The translations under genes and the position numbers were made by a program. Of a stretch of DNA of 64,000 nucleotides, positions 24,986 through 32,944 are shown piece by piece. The notes under the pieces are model-generated. The model was not told where the DNA came from and did not search any database. It saw only the letters and a list, made by a program, of their open reading frames with translations. Each line of letters starts with the position of its first letter. The first letter of the stretch is position 1. Location of the stretch: the NCBI RefSeq assembly GCF_016900895.1, contig NZ_JAFEUN010000007.1:1-64000 (forward strand), read 5' to 3'. The stretch comes from Parashewanella hymeniacidonis. GTDB lineage: Bacteria; Pseudomonadota; Gammaproteobacteria; Enterobacterales; Shewanellaceae.

Positions 24986-26425
24986 ATGAAGTTTCATAAA
25001 AGTTTACTGTTATTGGGGTTACTCTCTTCTACTTGTACATATGCTGAGCCTTTAGTCGATGAATATGGTTTAGAAATCAATTCAAATCACAGCATTAGTA
25101 TGTTTCCAGAACCTGAAAGCGATTTACATACCAAATCGAATAAATTTTCTTTATTAAGAGATAGTAAGGCTGCTAGTTCATCATCTTATGGAAATACCTG
25201 GTCAATTTACTCTAAAGAAACGAGGCGTCACTGTGAGTGGTGGGATGGAGAATTACCTAGAGCTGTTGAGCCGATAAAGCAGACATTTTCATCAAAAGCA
25301 GCATCTGATACCAGTGGCAGTATTTCGAATTCGCAATCGGTTGGAACGCAAGCTATAAACAGAAGAACTTGCCGACAATGGACTGAGTATCCTGCTTACA
25401 CCTATGGAACTGCTGATATTTTTAAAAGTTATGATAATGTTCTAGATAAACCTGTTGTAGTTGTTCAGCCTTATATTATTGATATTAAAGGAAGTACTTA
25501 TTCTTCTAGTCAATTTTATAATGCAATTAATGCAGGTGATTTGGCAAATAGCCTTAGAAGTGCTGGTTATGATGTTATTTTGTATCGTTATCGAAACCAA
25601 GACAATGGCGTAGTTTTTAATGCTAAGGGTGTCCAGCGCTTATTAGAAAAAATAAATGAGCAAAGCGGTATCTCTTCAACTTCATTTATCGGTTTATCTA
25701 TGGGAGGAGTTGTTGCTCGATATGCTCTTGCAGATCTTGAAAATAAGGGGCAACTTAATGATGTTGCTACTTTTATTTCTTTTGACGCACCTCACCTTGG
25801 AGCGAACTTCCCTAAATCTATACTTGATAATACCAATAGATTGTTAGATAAAGTAGATAGCCGCATTTGCGGATTAAGTTCAGACTGTAGAGATGCTCGC
25901 AGAAAGTTAAAAGGGGTTAAAAGTAAGTTAAATACGAAGACCTTCAAAGAGCTTATTTTTACGATTAATAAAAGTGAACGTTCTACTTTGCTATCTCAGC
26001 TAAGGAGTGTTGGACATGTTGATACAATTCCGACACTAGCATTGACTAACGGTGCAAAAAGTAAAACACAGGGTTATCCTCACTCTAAATTAACCACCCA
26101 CTTCAAATTACATAGAAAGTGGTACAATGGTGGGAGCAAATATTTTAAAGTGAATACTGTTCCTAGTGTTGATAATGTAGCGGGTGGTTACAGTGATTTT
26201 TATCAAGAACTTTCAAACTTGATTAAACAACAACCTCACCCGATAACACCTTATGTAACTGTTGGTCAGAGGCATTCATTTGTATCTACAACTTCAGCAC
26301 TTGCGGGAAGCGAAAGTAATTTCACAGAAGTTGCAAGTTATCCATCTTCAAATGAAGCACATATGGATTTCCCTTATCCGAAAAGATTGAAAATCAGGCA
26401 ATGGCTTGATACCTATCAATTCTAA
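24986..26425 (+). CDS. Secreted lipase-like alpha/beta hydrolase
   Basis: 479 residues. Signal peptide SLLLLGLLSSTCTYA, then a Ser-rich linker with a cysteine pattern (RRHCEWW, RRTCRQW). The hydrolase core starts with the strand KPVVVVQPYIID, continues NAGDLANSLRSAGYDVILYR, and has the nucleophile elbow FIGLSMGGVVARYALADL with Ser238 in GxSxG. FDAPHLGANFP is a typical lipase strand after the elbow. A His in the C-terminal part (QRHSFVSTTS) is a candidate for the triad. The closest type is PGAP1/DUF676-like lipases acting on esters or thioesters; the substrate is unknown. SD AAAAGGAT precedes the ATG. Confidence 0.83.
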   Translation: MKFHKSLLLLGLLSSTCTYAEPLVDEYGLEINSNHSISMFPEPESDLHTKSNKFSLLRDSKAASSSSYGNTWSIYSKETRRHCEWWDGELPRAVEPIKQTFSSKAASDTSGSISNSQSVGTQAINRRTCRQWTEYPAYTYGTADIFKSYDNVLDKPVVVVQPYIIDIKGSTYSSSQFYNAINAGDLANSLRSAGYDVILYRYRNQDNGVVFNAKGVQRLLEKINEQSGISSTSFIGLSMGGVVARYALADLENKGQLNDVATFISFDAPHLGANFPKSILDNTNRLLDKVDSRICGLSSDCRDARRKLKGVKSKLNTKTFKELIFTINKSERSTLLSQLRSVGHVDTIPTLALTNGAKSKTQGYPHSKLTTHFKLHRKWYNGGSKYFKVNTVPSVDNVAGGYSDFYQELSNLIKQQPHPITPYVTVGQRHSFVSTTSALAGSESNFTEVASYPSSNEAHMDFPYPKRLKIRQWLDTYQF

Positions 26426-26446
26426 AATTAGTTCAAAAAACTACAC

Positions 26447-26466
26447 GCCCTCTTTTAAAAGAGGGC
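26447..26466. terminator. 10-bp perfect inverted repeat, possible terminator
   Basis: GCCCTCTTTT/AAAAGAGGGC is a perfect palindrome just after the lipase-like gene. The + strand downstream is A-rich (TATAAAAAG); a T-tract follows only on the - strand. It may stop transcription weakly or in either direction. Confidence 0.5.
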
Positions 26467-26504
26467 TATAAAAAGAATAATCATTTTAAAAATCGAGAGC
26501 TAAG

Positions 26505-26945
26505 ATGAAAAAAGTTATAGCACTAGTGTGTACTCTATTATATTTCCCACTTACGAATGCGAGTGAAACTTCTACTGATACAAGTTTTTCATTAGGTGCA
26601 GGGTATCAATATGGTGGCGTGCTAGGTGTCCGATATAATTATCAAAACCAAAATCACGTATTTTTTGGTTCTCTGGGATTAGTTGGTGGAGCTTTGGGAT
26701 ACCAATACGTTTTCAGTGATGATAAGCACTCACTCGGAGTGAATGTTGGAAGTGAGGTGCTCACTAGCGAGGATGGATTTGCGGTTTTGGCTTATGAGTT
26801 TTACCCGAAAGGCTTTAAAGATGGAGGGTGGCAGTTCGGTGTCAGTGGTGGAATGAGAAGAGAAGATGAAAGCGGCTCTTTCGGTAAAGTAGGAAAGACA
26901 AAATCTGAACCTGCTGTTATGGTCTCCATTGGTTACAAATTTTAA
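26505..26945 (+). CDS. Small exported beta-barrel-like protein, unknown function
   Basis: 146 residues with a signal peptide (VIALVCTLLYFPLTNA). The mature part alternates hydrophobic and polar residues with Gly/Tyr-rich strands (FSLGAGYQYGGVLGVRYNYQ, VFFGSLGLVGGALGYQYVF) and ends in the aromatic IGYKF, the usual ending of outer-membrane barrels. The length suits a small six- to eight-stranded barrel. No family was recognised. It is the last + strand gene of the left cluster and ends one base before the stop of the convergent relaxase gene, so the mobile module's left edge could fall here. Confidence 0.65.
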   Translation: MKKVIALVCTLLYFPLTNASETSTDTSFSLGAGYQYGGVLGVRYNYQNQNHVFFGSLGLVGGALGYQYVFSDDKHSLGVNVGSEVLTSEDGFAVLAYEFYPKGFKDGGWQFGVSGGMRREDESGSFGKVGKTKSEPAVMVSIGYKF

Positions 26946-26946
26946 G

Positions 26947-27606
26947 TTAAATAGTGTTTTCAGCGCCTCTTAATTTGTCTGGTGCTGATGCTTTTCTTAG
27001 AATTGTTGACGAAACTAAAGATTGACCATTTAGTGGTGTAGCCTCAGCAGCTACACCCAATCTTTCCAACTCACAAGCAAACTGTTCTCGCCAAACTTGC
27101 GGCAATCCTTTCTTTACATGCAATCTTTTACCATCAAACCCTAAGTTTTTAATGGTTAAATGAACATGCGGGCTATCAGTGTCAGTATGCAAAGCAAACA
27201 CATATTGATAATTGTCTGCAAAGGTCTTTTTAGCAAAAGCACGAACGGCTTGTTTTACAGCTTTGGGTTCGATGCCATCGGGCATAGAAAGAACAAGGTG
27301 GGTGCTGTGGCGAGTTCGGCGCTTGGTGGAGGTTACTGGTTCTTCCCAATCTTGTGCGAGTTGCTGGATAGAAGTTTTGTCTTGGTAGACTTCACCAAGT
27401 TCATCTTCGACTTCTAATTTACCGTTACGGCTGATGTAGTCAAAGTGGCTTTGAGTGTGTGTGCTTGAGTAGCAATGGCCGCTTATCTTGACCATGACTT
27501 CGGGTGGCTTTTTACGGTAGCGAGAAAGTGATTTAATGTGGTTGGCTTTGTATCTAACATCACCTGATAACAGCCCTGAGATTTGATCATGCTGTAAATG
27601 GGGCAT
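26947..27606 (-). CDS. Short MobP-type relaxase
   Basis: 219 residues from ATG 27606, which overlaps the end of the MobC-like gene by 20 bases. The relaxase domain is clear: VMVKISGHCYSSTHTQSHFDYISRNGK near the N-terminus (Tyr candidates in this stretch) and the metal-binding HTDTDSPHVHLTIKN motif (the H-x-D-xxx-P-H-x-H type of MobA/VirD2 relaxases). It nicks oriT and carries the DNA strand in conjugative transfer. The protein stops soon after the core domain, while many relaxases of this family continue for hundreds of residues; this may be a minimal form or a truncation at the element edge. The stop is one base from the convergent gene. Confidence 0.87.
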   Translation of the reverse strand: MPHLQHDQISGLLSGDVRYKANHIKSLSRYRKKPPEVMVKISGHCYSSTHTQSHFDYISRNGKLEVEDELGEVYQDKTSIQQLAQDWEEPVTSTKRRTRHSTHLVLSMPDGIEPKAVKQAVRAFAKKTFADNYQYVFALHTDTDSPHVHLTIKNLGFDGKRLHVKKGLPQVWREQFACELERLGVAAEATPLNGQSLVSSTILRKASAPDKLRGAENTI

Positions 27607-28117
27607 CAGTAATACTCCAACGCTGACAGTTTTTATTGAGTAAGTCGTTGACCTTTTGTTTGTGCTGATCGATTTTATTTTCCAACATTTCAATCATGTC
27701 TTTAGTGATTTTGTCGCTTTCTCGAAACTCGATATTCAACACTCTGGCTATTTGATTTAGGTTACGGCCAATTGCCGCTAACTGACGGTTGGATTGACGT
27801 AGCACATTGGTTTCTGTGTCGTTTAATACGGGTTGTTTATAAAGCTGAGAAAGTATGCAGGCCGTTGCCCAGTTGGTTTGGGAAACATAGCCTTCTATTT
27901 TGGCTCTGGCGGCTATTGCATGCAGGTTATTTGCAGAAAGTCTGACTGTGATTTTATTAGTTTTAACTTCTCGAAAATCAGAAGTGATAGCTGTATCGGG
28001 TGAGGATTGGTTTATTAAGGTTCGAACCATGCTTGAAGCCGTGATCCCTTTAGTATCACAGTAATGCCTGAGATTGGACTTTTCTTCATCACTGAGCAGT
28101 ATTTCAATTCTAGCCAT
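27587..28117 (-). CDS. MobC-like relaxosome accessory protein
   Basis: 176 residues from ATG 28117, chosen because GGGAG lies five bases upstream. The N-terminus MARIEILLSDEEKSNLRHYC with ASSMVRTLIN looks like a ribbon-helix-helix DNA-binding region. The centre has LRQSNRQLAAIGRNLNQIARVLN, the signature of bacterial mobilisation (MobC/BMP) proteins. These bind oriT and help the relaxase nick. It is encoded just upstream of, and overlapping, the relaxase, with the oriT-like region before it, the usual mob operon order. Confidence 0.85.
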   Translation of the reverse strand: MARIEILLSDEEKSNLRHYCDTKGITASSMVRTLINQSSPDTAITSDFREVKTNKITVRLSANNLHAIAARAKIEGYVSQTNWATACILSQLYKQPVLNDTETNVLRQSNRQLAAIGRNLNQIARVLNIEFRESDKITKDMIEMLENKIDQHKQKVNDLLNKNCQRWSITDAPFTA

Positions 28118-28199
28118 AACCACTCCCTAAGTTAGAATTTAACTATCAAATTACTACAGATAGAAGTGAGGTTGAATAGTTTTGATTGTTATAAGTTAG

Positions 28200-28290
28200 A
28201 GTAAAACACGGGCAGTATTGCATTCCCGTAAAATGCCAGCAAAACCTACGGGGTTTGCCATCAGTTTGCGAATCCTGCACTAGTCATTAA
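28200..28290. other. Candidate origin of transfer (oriT)
   Basis: Intergenic region directly upstream of mobC. It holds an 8-bp inverted repeat with one mismatch (GCAAAACC-TACG-GGGTTTGC, 28239-28258) and, 14 bases further, GAATCCTGCA (28270-28279). ATCCTG followed by a pyrimidine is the nic core of several MOBP plasmids such as RP4; the cut would fall between 28277 and 28278. A second small repeat, CGGG...CCCG, lies at about 28209-28228. Location, repeat and nic-like core agree, but the site is not demonstrated. Confidence 0.6.
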
Positions 28291-28305
28291 AAGATGATCA
28301 CGAGT

Positions 28306-28806
28306 TTAAGCGTCTGTTTGCTTCTGGCCACAGAAAGGGCATTTAATTTTCTGTCTATCCCTTAATTGTAATGAGCAACCTCCGCATTGGCACCAAGATT
28401 GCGAAACTTGCTGGGTTACAAAAGCTCTGATCAAAACCCACGCTTCATTGATTGTAAAATTCTTCCAGCTTGTGTTTGTCAGCTTTAACTCGCTCCTTAA
28501 CTCTTGATAAAAACAGTAGGCTTTTTGTAATTGCTGTAGATCTATTTTGTTGTGGTTGTTTTGAATCAGCTTTGAATAGATAGCAAATAAAAGTACGGCT
28601 TCAATCTGAGCGCATTTAGTTTTTAATAAGCTTTCAAAGTCTGGTAGTTGACCTGACTTTGGTGAGGCTTTATTCACTTCTCTATGTATCTGCCTGACAG
28701 CCTCAGCAGTCAGTCCAGTTTCTTGGGCAACAATGCTGGTGCGTAAACCAAGTTCGAGCAATTCAGCTGCTCTAACGGTTTTGCGGCTTTTATCTAAAGT
28801 ACTCAT
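28306..28806 (-). CDS. FlhC-like transcriptional activator subunit
   Basis: 166 residues. The N-terminal half is a helical DNA-binding-like region (AAELLELGLRTSIVAQETGL, AEAVRQIHREV), the middle matches FlhC helices (TINEAWVLIRAF), and the C-terminus carries a zinc cluster: Cys139, Cys141, Cys144, Cys156 and Cys159 (CQCGGC...CPFC). FlhC with FlhD activates flagellar genes, but homologous pairs on mobile DNA (SetCD of SXT, AcaCD of IncC plasmids, SgaDC of SGI1) switch on excision and transfer genes. The ATG overlaps the FlhD-like stop (ATGA), so the two are co-translated. No flagellar genes are nearby, supporting a role in the element. Confidence 0.85.
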   Translation of the reverse strand: MSTLDKSRKTVRAAELLELGLRTSIVAQETGLTAEAVRQIHREVNKASPKSGQLPDFESLLKTKCAQIEAVLLFAIYSKLIQNNHNKIDLQQLQKAYCFYQELRSELKLTNTSWKNFTINEAWVLIRAFVTQQVSQSWCQCGGCSLQLRDRQKIKCPFCGQKQTDA

Positions 28807-29099
28807 GCGCTTTGTTCATTGCTGTGAAGTAAAGATAACAAATAACCAATATGAGGGATACGGCCGCTTCTGTGTTCTAAAAATCGGATAAGTTGTTGTT
28901 CACTGCCTCGCAAAGAAATAACTAGTTGCCCCGAGTCGGCTAATTCTTGAAGCTGGTAGATACTGCAATCTAGAACCGCATTTAATAATTCTGTAGATAA
29001 CCCCGTTCTGATTTGAGCTAGTTGAATATCCTGAGTCACCATTTCTTTTATGCTCATTAAATACAGTAAATTAATCTGCGATAAATTTATGGTATCCAT
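28803..29099 (-). CDS. FlhD-like transcriptional activator subunit
   Basis: 98 residues from ATG 29099, chosen for GGGAGG five to six bases upstream. It aligns by eye with FlhD over most of its length: INLLYLMSIKEMVTQDIQLA, then RTGLSTELLNAVL, then LQELADSGQLVISLRGSEQQ. FlhD forms a hetero-oligomer with FlhC. Partner gene overlap, order (D before C) and size fit a functional FlhDC-type complex. By analogy with SetCD, AcaCD and SgaDC it probably activates int, mob or excision promoters; this is inferred. Confidence 0.83.
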   Translation of the reverse strand: MDTINLSQINLLYLMSIKEMVTQDIQLAQIRTGLSTELLNAVLDCSIYQLQELADSGQLVISLRGSEQQLIRFLEHRSGRIPHIGYLLSLLHSNEQSA

Positions 29100-29130
29100 A
29101 ACGCCTCCCAATTAAAGATTCATACCGAAG

Positions 29131-29712
29131 TTAGTGCTTGGTTTCGGAAGTCGATTGTTTGATTTGTACTAGGTGGTCGTTGCCGTTACTTAACGGTATG
29201 TGCTTGGTTTGAACCGATTGACCATTAAGTTGGCTATTGATTAAGCCGTCTACAACTTTACTTTCAATAGATTCAGGTAAGTTTTCAGACAGAAAAGTGT
29301 AGTGCTGAATGAAGCTTCTTTTCTTGCTTTCAAGCTGTGTTTGATGAGTATGGCAAAGCTGCTTCCAGTCACCAAATCTACTGAGTATCTTGCCTATTAA
29401 TGGGTCTTTAAACTGTGGTCTTCCCCATGCACCGGTTCTTCGAATCGCTGTGACAACATCGCTCCATGCATGCTCTGCTTTTTGTTCAGCATTACCGCTT
29501 ATGTACTGAATGATGTCGGCAGGTTTTGGGAAAAAAGCCCCGCTGTGGGTTGAACGAATATGGGTAGACAGCCCTGACTTAATTTGTTTAAGGCTGTAGG
29601 GTTTTAACACTTCAAAAGTTAAAGTGAGCAGCTGTGCGCTGAGGTTCTTACCATAAAGATTGGCTACGGTAGCCCATACTTTGGCAAACTCAGTTTTATC
29701 ATTAGCGGTCAT
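29131..29712 (-). CDS. Phage P-like replication/helicase-loader type protein
   Basis: 193 residues. The first 75 residues (FAKVWATVANLYGKNLSAQL, TFEVLKPYSLKQIKSGLSTH, GAFFPKPADIIQYI) resemble the N-terminal domain seen in phage replication proteins that pair with an O-type initiator. A central WGRPQFKDPLIGKILSRFGDW segment follows. The start codon overlaps the end of the O-like gene by 11 bases, the standard O-P arrangement. It likely brings host helicase to the element's origin. The family assignment is moderate and the mechanism inferred. Confidence 0.65.
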   Translation of the reverse strand: MTANDKTEFAKVWATVANLYGKNLSAQLLTLTFEVLKPYSLKQIKSGLSTHIRSTHSGAFFPKPADIIQYISGNAEQKAEHAWSDVVTAIRRTGAWGRPQFKDPLIGKILSRFGDWKQLCHTHQTQLESKKRSFIQHYTFLSENLPESIESKVVDGLINSQLNGQSVQTKHIPLSNGNDHLVQIKQSTSETKH

Positions 29713-30553
29713 TGATAATTTTCTCCGAGATCGAATGCGCCCAGTTATCAGCTTCCTTATTATTTTCAGATTCCAGTTGTTCCTGTTTATTCGGTTGGGC
29801 TTGTACGTGGCGGTTAGTTATGGTGGTTCGGATATATTCATCCTCCCACTGTCGATTAGCTAACCAGTTGTGTGGCAGTGGTGTTTTGAGAGGATCACGA
29901 TATTGAGTCCGAGACTGCTTTTGCTCAATCCACTTATCAATCACCGTTTGAGCAAGCTTGGTATCAATATGTAACGTAAGTTTGTTCCATTCTTGCTGTG
30001 CCTTAGCTTTTTTCTCTTTGCGAATTTGCAGTTGCCAGAAGCTATCGAAATCAGATGTTGGCGTTGCTTGTATAGGTTGCTTGTCACTAGACACTGTTTG
30101 GTTACTGTTTATTGGAATTGAACGGAATTGGTTGGAGTAATAAGAGAGGAATTCAGCTGGTAATTTATCCTTGTAATGATAAAGCCTTTCAGCGATAGCA
30201 CTTCTGGCAATAAAGCCTTCAGGTATATCTTTGAGTAAGTAAAACGCTGCTTTACCTTGGTTGGGATTCTCAATAGGGTTAAATTTTAAATAGTTAGAGA
30301 TCAATAACCAGCGGGTTTTATGACACCAAACAATAAAATTAGATTGAGTAAGTTGCTCAAGTGCTTGTGAAACGCATTTGTCGGTGAAATTTAAATCCGA
30401 CTTGATATAACCTAAAGGTAACCGAAAGCAGCCGATTAAATTACAATGCTCAGAGCTTAATAAATACAATGCCATGAGTCTAGCGTGTAAACTCCAATCT
30501 TGTATTTCTGGTCTTGACCAAAATCGACAGGATATTTTTCCAAATTCGCGCAT
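29702..30553 (-). CDS. Phage O-like replication initiator protein
   Basis: 283 residues from ATG 30553 (GAGGAG eight bases upstream). The N-terminal 110 residues look like a winged-helix initiator domain (WSRPEIQDWSLHARLMALYL, GCFRLPLGYIKSDLNF, VSQALEQLTQSNFIVWCHKT, LLISNYLKFNPIENPNQGKA). A Ser/Thr/Gln-rich linker follows, then a charged C-terminal domain (FDSFWQLQIRKEKKAKAQQE). This is the pattern of phage O-type and related mobile-element initiators. It is divergent from the repressor gene, so the shared region probably contains both promoters. Replication after excision is the expected role. Confidence 0.7.
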   Translation of the reverse strand: MREFGKISCRFWSRPEIQDWSLHARLMALYLLSSEHCNLIGCFRLPLGYIKSDLNFTDKCVSQALEQLTQSNFIVWCHKTRWLLISNYLKFNPIENPNQGKAAFYLLKDIPEGFIARSAIAERLYHYKDKLPAEFLSYYSNQFRSIPINSNQTVSSDKQPIQATPTSDFDSFWQLQIRKEKKAKAQQEWNKLTLHIDTKLAQTVIDKWIEQKQSRTQYRDPLKTPLPHNWLANRQWEDEYIRTTITNRHVQAQPNKQEQLESENNKEADNWAHSISEKIINDR

Positions 30554-30690
30554 TAACTTGCTCCTCAAGATAATTTTGAAACCGTGTGATTTACACAGAA
30601 AATGCGAGATATGTGTAGAAACTACTCTTTTATACCGATGTGTCAATAGCAAACATTGTCGTTACGCATTTATTTTTGTACTCTCATCTG
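30554..30690. promoter_or_regulatory. Divergent control region between initiator and repressor genes
   Basis: 137 bases separate the divergent genes. TGTG-ATTTA-CACA (30585-30597) is a 4-bp-armed inverted repeat, and TACACA (30592-30597) is mirrored by TGTGTA (30612-30617). A further TGTGTC lies at about 30640. Such clusters of half-sites are typical repressor operators; assignment to the CI-type repressor next door is inference. Confidence 0.45.
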
Positions 30691-31326
30691 ATGAATACTA
30701 TGCCTGAAAGACTAGAGTACGTTTTAAAACAATCAGGTTGGAGTCAATCTGAATTGGCAAGACGCACTGGAGTAAAGCAACAAACTATTAGTCGAATGTG
30801 TACTGGCCAAACCCAGAACTCTCGATGTCTTGTGACTGTTTGCCAAGAACTGGGTGTAAATCCTGAGTGGTTATCATCTGGTGTGGGTGAGATCTACCAA
30901 GGTGAGGTTAAGGGAGTAAGTCAAATGACAAAGGTGCCGTTGATCAACTGGCATCAAGCAAAAGAGTGGAATCAGATAAAAGACAACCTTAAACAGTCAG
31001 GTGTTGAAGAGTGGCGGTTAATTCCTACCAACACCTTAAGAGAAGGATTCGCATTGCGAGTTAAAGGCGACAGCATGGAAGGTACAGGTAGTAAAACCGT
31101 ACCTGATGGCTCCATTATTTTTGTAGATACTACAACAGAATGGCAAAGTGAAGACCTCGTTGTTGCCTGCTTACCTAAAAGTAGCGAAGCCACATTTAAG
31201 CAGTATGTTATTGATGGTAACAAAGCATTCTTACGTTCATACAACCTACTTTATCCTTTGATCCCATTAGATGGAGATTGTGAAATTATCGGTAAAGTAA
31301 AGTTGGCATTAGTCGAATTTGGGTGA
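30691..31326 (+). CDS. CI/LexA-type repressor with peptidase S24 domain
   Basis: 211 residues. An N-terminal helix-turn-helix (MPERLEYVLKQSGWSQSELA, TGVKQQTISRMCTG) is joined to an S24 self-cleavage domain (GFALRVKGDSMEGTGSKTVP with Ser in GDSM, and SEDLVVACLPKSSEATFKQY with the Lys of the Ser-Lys dyad). Such repressors hold mobile elements silent until RecA-triggered cleavage after DNA damage. ATG 30691 is used; ATG 30700 is equally possible, and neither has a clear SD, so the mRNA may be leaderless. It is the only + strand gene of the element core and faces away from the replication operon it probably controls. Confidence 0.85.
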   Translation: MNTMPERLEYVLKQSGWSQSELARRTGVKQQTISRMCTGQTQNSRCLVTVCQELGVNPEWLSSGVGEIYQGEVKGVSQMTKVPLINWHQAKEWNQIKDNLKQSGVEEWRLIPTNTLREGFALRVKGDSMEGTGSKTVPDGSIIFVDTTTEWQSEDLVVACLPKSSEATFKQYVIDGNKAFLRSYNLLYPLIPLDGDCEIIGKVKLALVEFG

Positions 31327-31526
31327 AAATTCTGTGATGCATTAGCTTGTTGAACTATGTTTTTAGTTGATTTCTAAGACGAAATACAGCTCTTCCATGT
31401 TTAATATATGCTACGGATGAAAATAAGAATAAAATAATCTGTAAGCTCCCAACTAAGTAATTTGTTTGTATATTGCAGATGAATCTTACACTAATACGTT
31501 GTTCTCATAAATGAAAGAGTCGTGGG

Positions 31527-32768
31527 TTATAAATATTTTTCTATATTATCTACCACCTTCTGATGTGCTTCTCGCCTTTCTTCCAAATAATCGTAACGAT
31601 CATAAATCGCAGCAACACCTTTGAGTTTGTGATTTAGGCACCGCTCTGCAACCTCGCCTGAAGTGCCAACTTGTGACAGCAGTGAACGGCAGGTGCGGCG
31701 AAGATCATGAACGGTGAAGTGCTCAATGCCAGCTTCACCTAGTTTATTCTGTCTAGGTCTTCCTGGACGAATCTTTTGTCCAAAAAGATTTGCAAGTGCA
31801 TGATTCAGCGTATCATCACTAATGTAGCCTCGTTTTTTGCTTTCACGGCGAGAAGGGAATACAAAGTTAGAACCACAACAGCGAAATTGAAGTTCTTTAA
31901 GCCACTCAATGCATAGTTCAGGTAAGGGAACACTAATAGCTGATCCGTTTTTGCAACGTTCTTGAGGGATGTGCCATATCTTTTTTTCAAAATCGAATTC
32001 TTTCCATTCCGCTGCGATAAGTTCGCCTTTTCTTACTCCGAGAATGATGAGTAGTGAAACCGCTAGATAGTTCTCTCTGGTAAACTGAGTATTGTTTTCT
32101 CTAAATATTCTGAGAGCAACTTGTATTTCTGCGATTGTGAGAGTCCGGCTTCGGCTTTGTTCTACGCCGCCTGCATGACGGACGCTAAAAGCTTCTGCTG
32201 GATTGTGCTGTAATAAATTGAGTCGAATACCATGGCGAAATATTTGCTTGCAGTACATTAGTGCATCGTTAGCAATGGTTGGCCTATTGCTCTGGGTTAT
32301 GGCTTCTATAGTCATTCTAATATCTAGGGGAGTGACCCGTTTTAAACCAAGTTCGCCAATGGTTGGAGCCAGATCTTTCGTGTAAATCCTTCTGGGAATT
32401 TGAGGGTGTTTTACTCGTTTTTCGATATCATTTCTGAGCCAGTCTTCTGCGAGGTCATTAACGGTAGCAATTTTTACTTGTGATGGGCGGTTTTTTTCTG
32501 CGATTGGGTCGATACCTTCAGCTATTTTAGCCTTAATTTTGATGGCTTCAACTGCTGCCTTAGCCAGTGATAACTCACCCTCTTGGTTACCGTATTTCCC
32601 TATGATCATCTCACGGCGTTTTTTGTTGATGGTATAGCGTAAAACCCAAAATCCAGAACCCTCATTGCTGATCCTAAAATATAATCCGTTACCAATAGCA
32701 AATCGTCCAGTATTGCCTTTTTTAAGTAAGGCTTTGATTTGTTTGTCGTTAAATTTGAGCGGCATCAT
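31527..32768 (-). CDS. int: P4-type tyrosine integrase
   Basis: 413 residues from ATG 32768 (GAGGG five bases upstream; longer forms lack an SD). Domains: N-terminal arm-binding (MPLKFNDKQIKALLKKGNTG), core-binding, then the catalytic domain with GVRKGELIAAEWKEFDF (first Arg), HFTVHDLRRTCRSLLSQ (His and second Arg) and AAIYDRYDYLEERREA (nucleophilic Tyr). These are the residues of a complete active site. It integrates and excises the element by site-specific recombination. The gene lies about 190 bases from the 3' end of yicC, the expected layout at an attachment site in yicC. No excisionase gene was recognised nearby. Confidence 0.92.
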   Translation of the reverse strand: MMPLKFNDKQIKALLKKGNTGRFAIGNGLYFRISNEGSGFWVLRYTINKKRREMIIGKYGNQEGELSLAKAAVEAIKIKAKIAEGIDPIAEKNRPSQVKIATVNDLAEDWLRNDIEKRVKHPQIPRRIYTKDLAPTIGELGLKRVTPLDIRMTIEAITQSNRPTIANDALMYCKQIFRHGIRLNLLQHNPAEAFSVRHAGGVEQSRSRTLTIAEIQVALRIFRENNTQFTRENYLAVSLLIILGVRKGELIAAEWKEFDFEKKIWHIPQERCKNGSAISVPLPELCIEWLKELQFRCCGSNFVFPSRRESKKRGYISDDTLNHALANLFGQKIRPGRPRQNKLGEAGIEHFTVHDLRRTCRSLLSQVGTSGEVAERCLNHKLKGVAAIYDRYDYLEERREAHQKVVDNIEKYL

Positions 32769-32784
32769 GAAACCCTCTAAGATT

Positions 32785-32852
32785 GGTGACAGATTTACTT
32801 TATCTGGCATTTTTTTAGGTTTCAAATTAATTCTGTCACCATTTCTGTCACC
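32785..32852. repeat. Three GGTGACAGA repeats upstream of int, possible arm-type sites
   Basis: GGTGACAGA at 32785-32793 is repeated in inverted orientation at 32832-32840 and 32844-32852, the last two spaced 12 bases apart. They sit between int and its attachment site. Integrase arm-binding sites or sites for the element's regulators would be arranged like this; binding is not shown. Confidence 0.55.
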
Positions 32853-32892
32853 ACTATTTTGAAATTATGGGAAAGAAATAGAAAGAACTAGA

Positions 32893-32923
32893 AAAGATAA
32901 AAGCCGCTAACATCGCGACTTTT
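32893..32923 (-). terminator. Rho-independent terminator after yicC
   Basis: On the - strand AAAGTCGC and GCGGCTTT form a stem with one G-T wobble and a seven-base loop, followed by TTTTATCTTTT. It lies 36 bases beyond the yicC stop, between yicC and int. Confidence 0.7.
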
Positions 32924-32944
32924 ATATGTTTTGTGTTTGTTGGA

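Noticed and set aside
28306-29099. Flagellar master regulator locus
   Set aside because: The FlhDC-like genes lie between mob and replication genes and no flagellar gene is present in the window.
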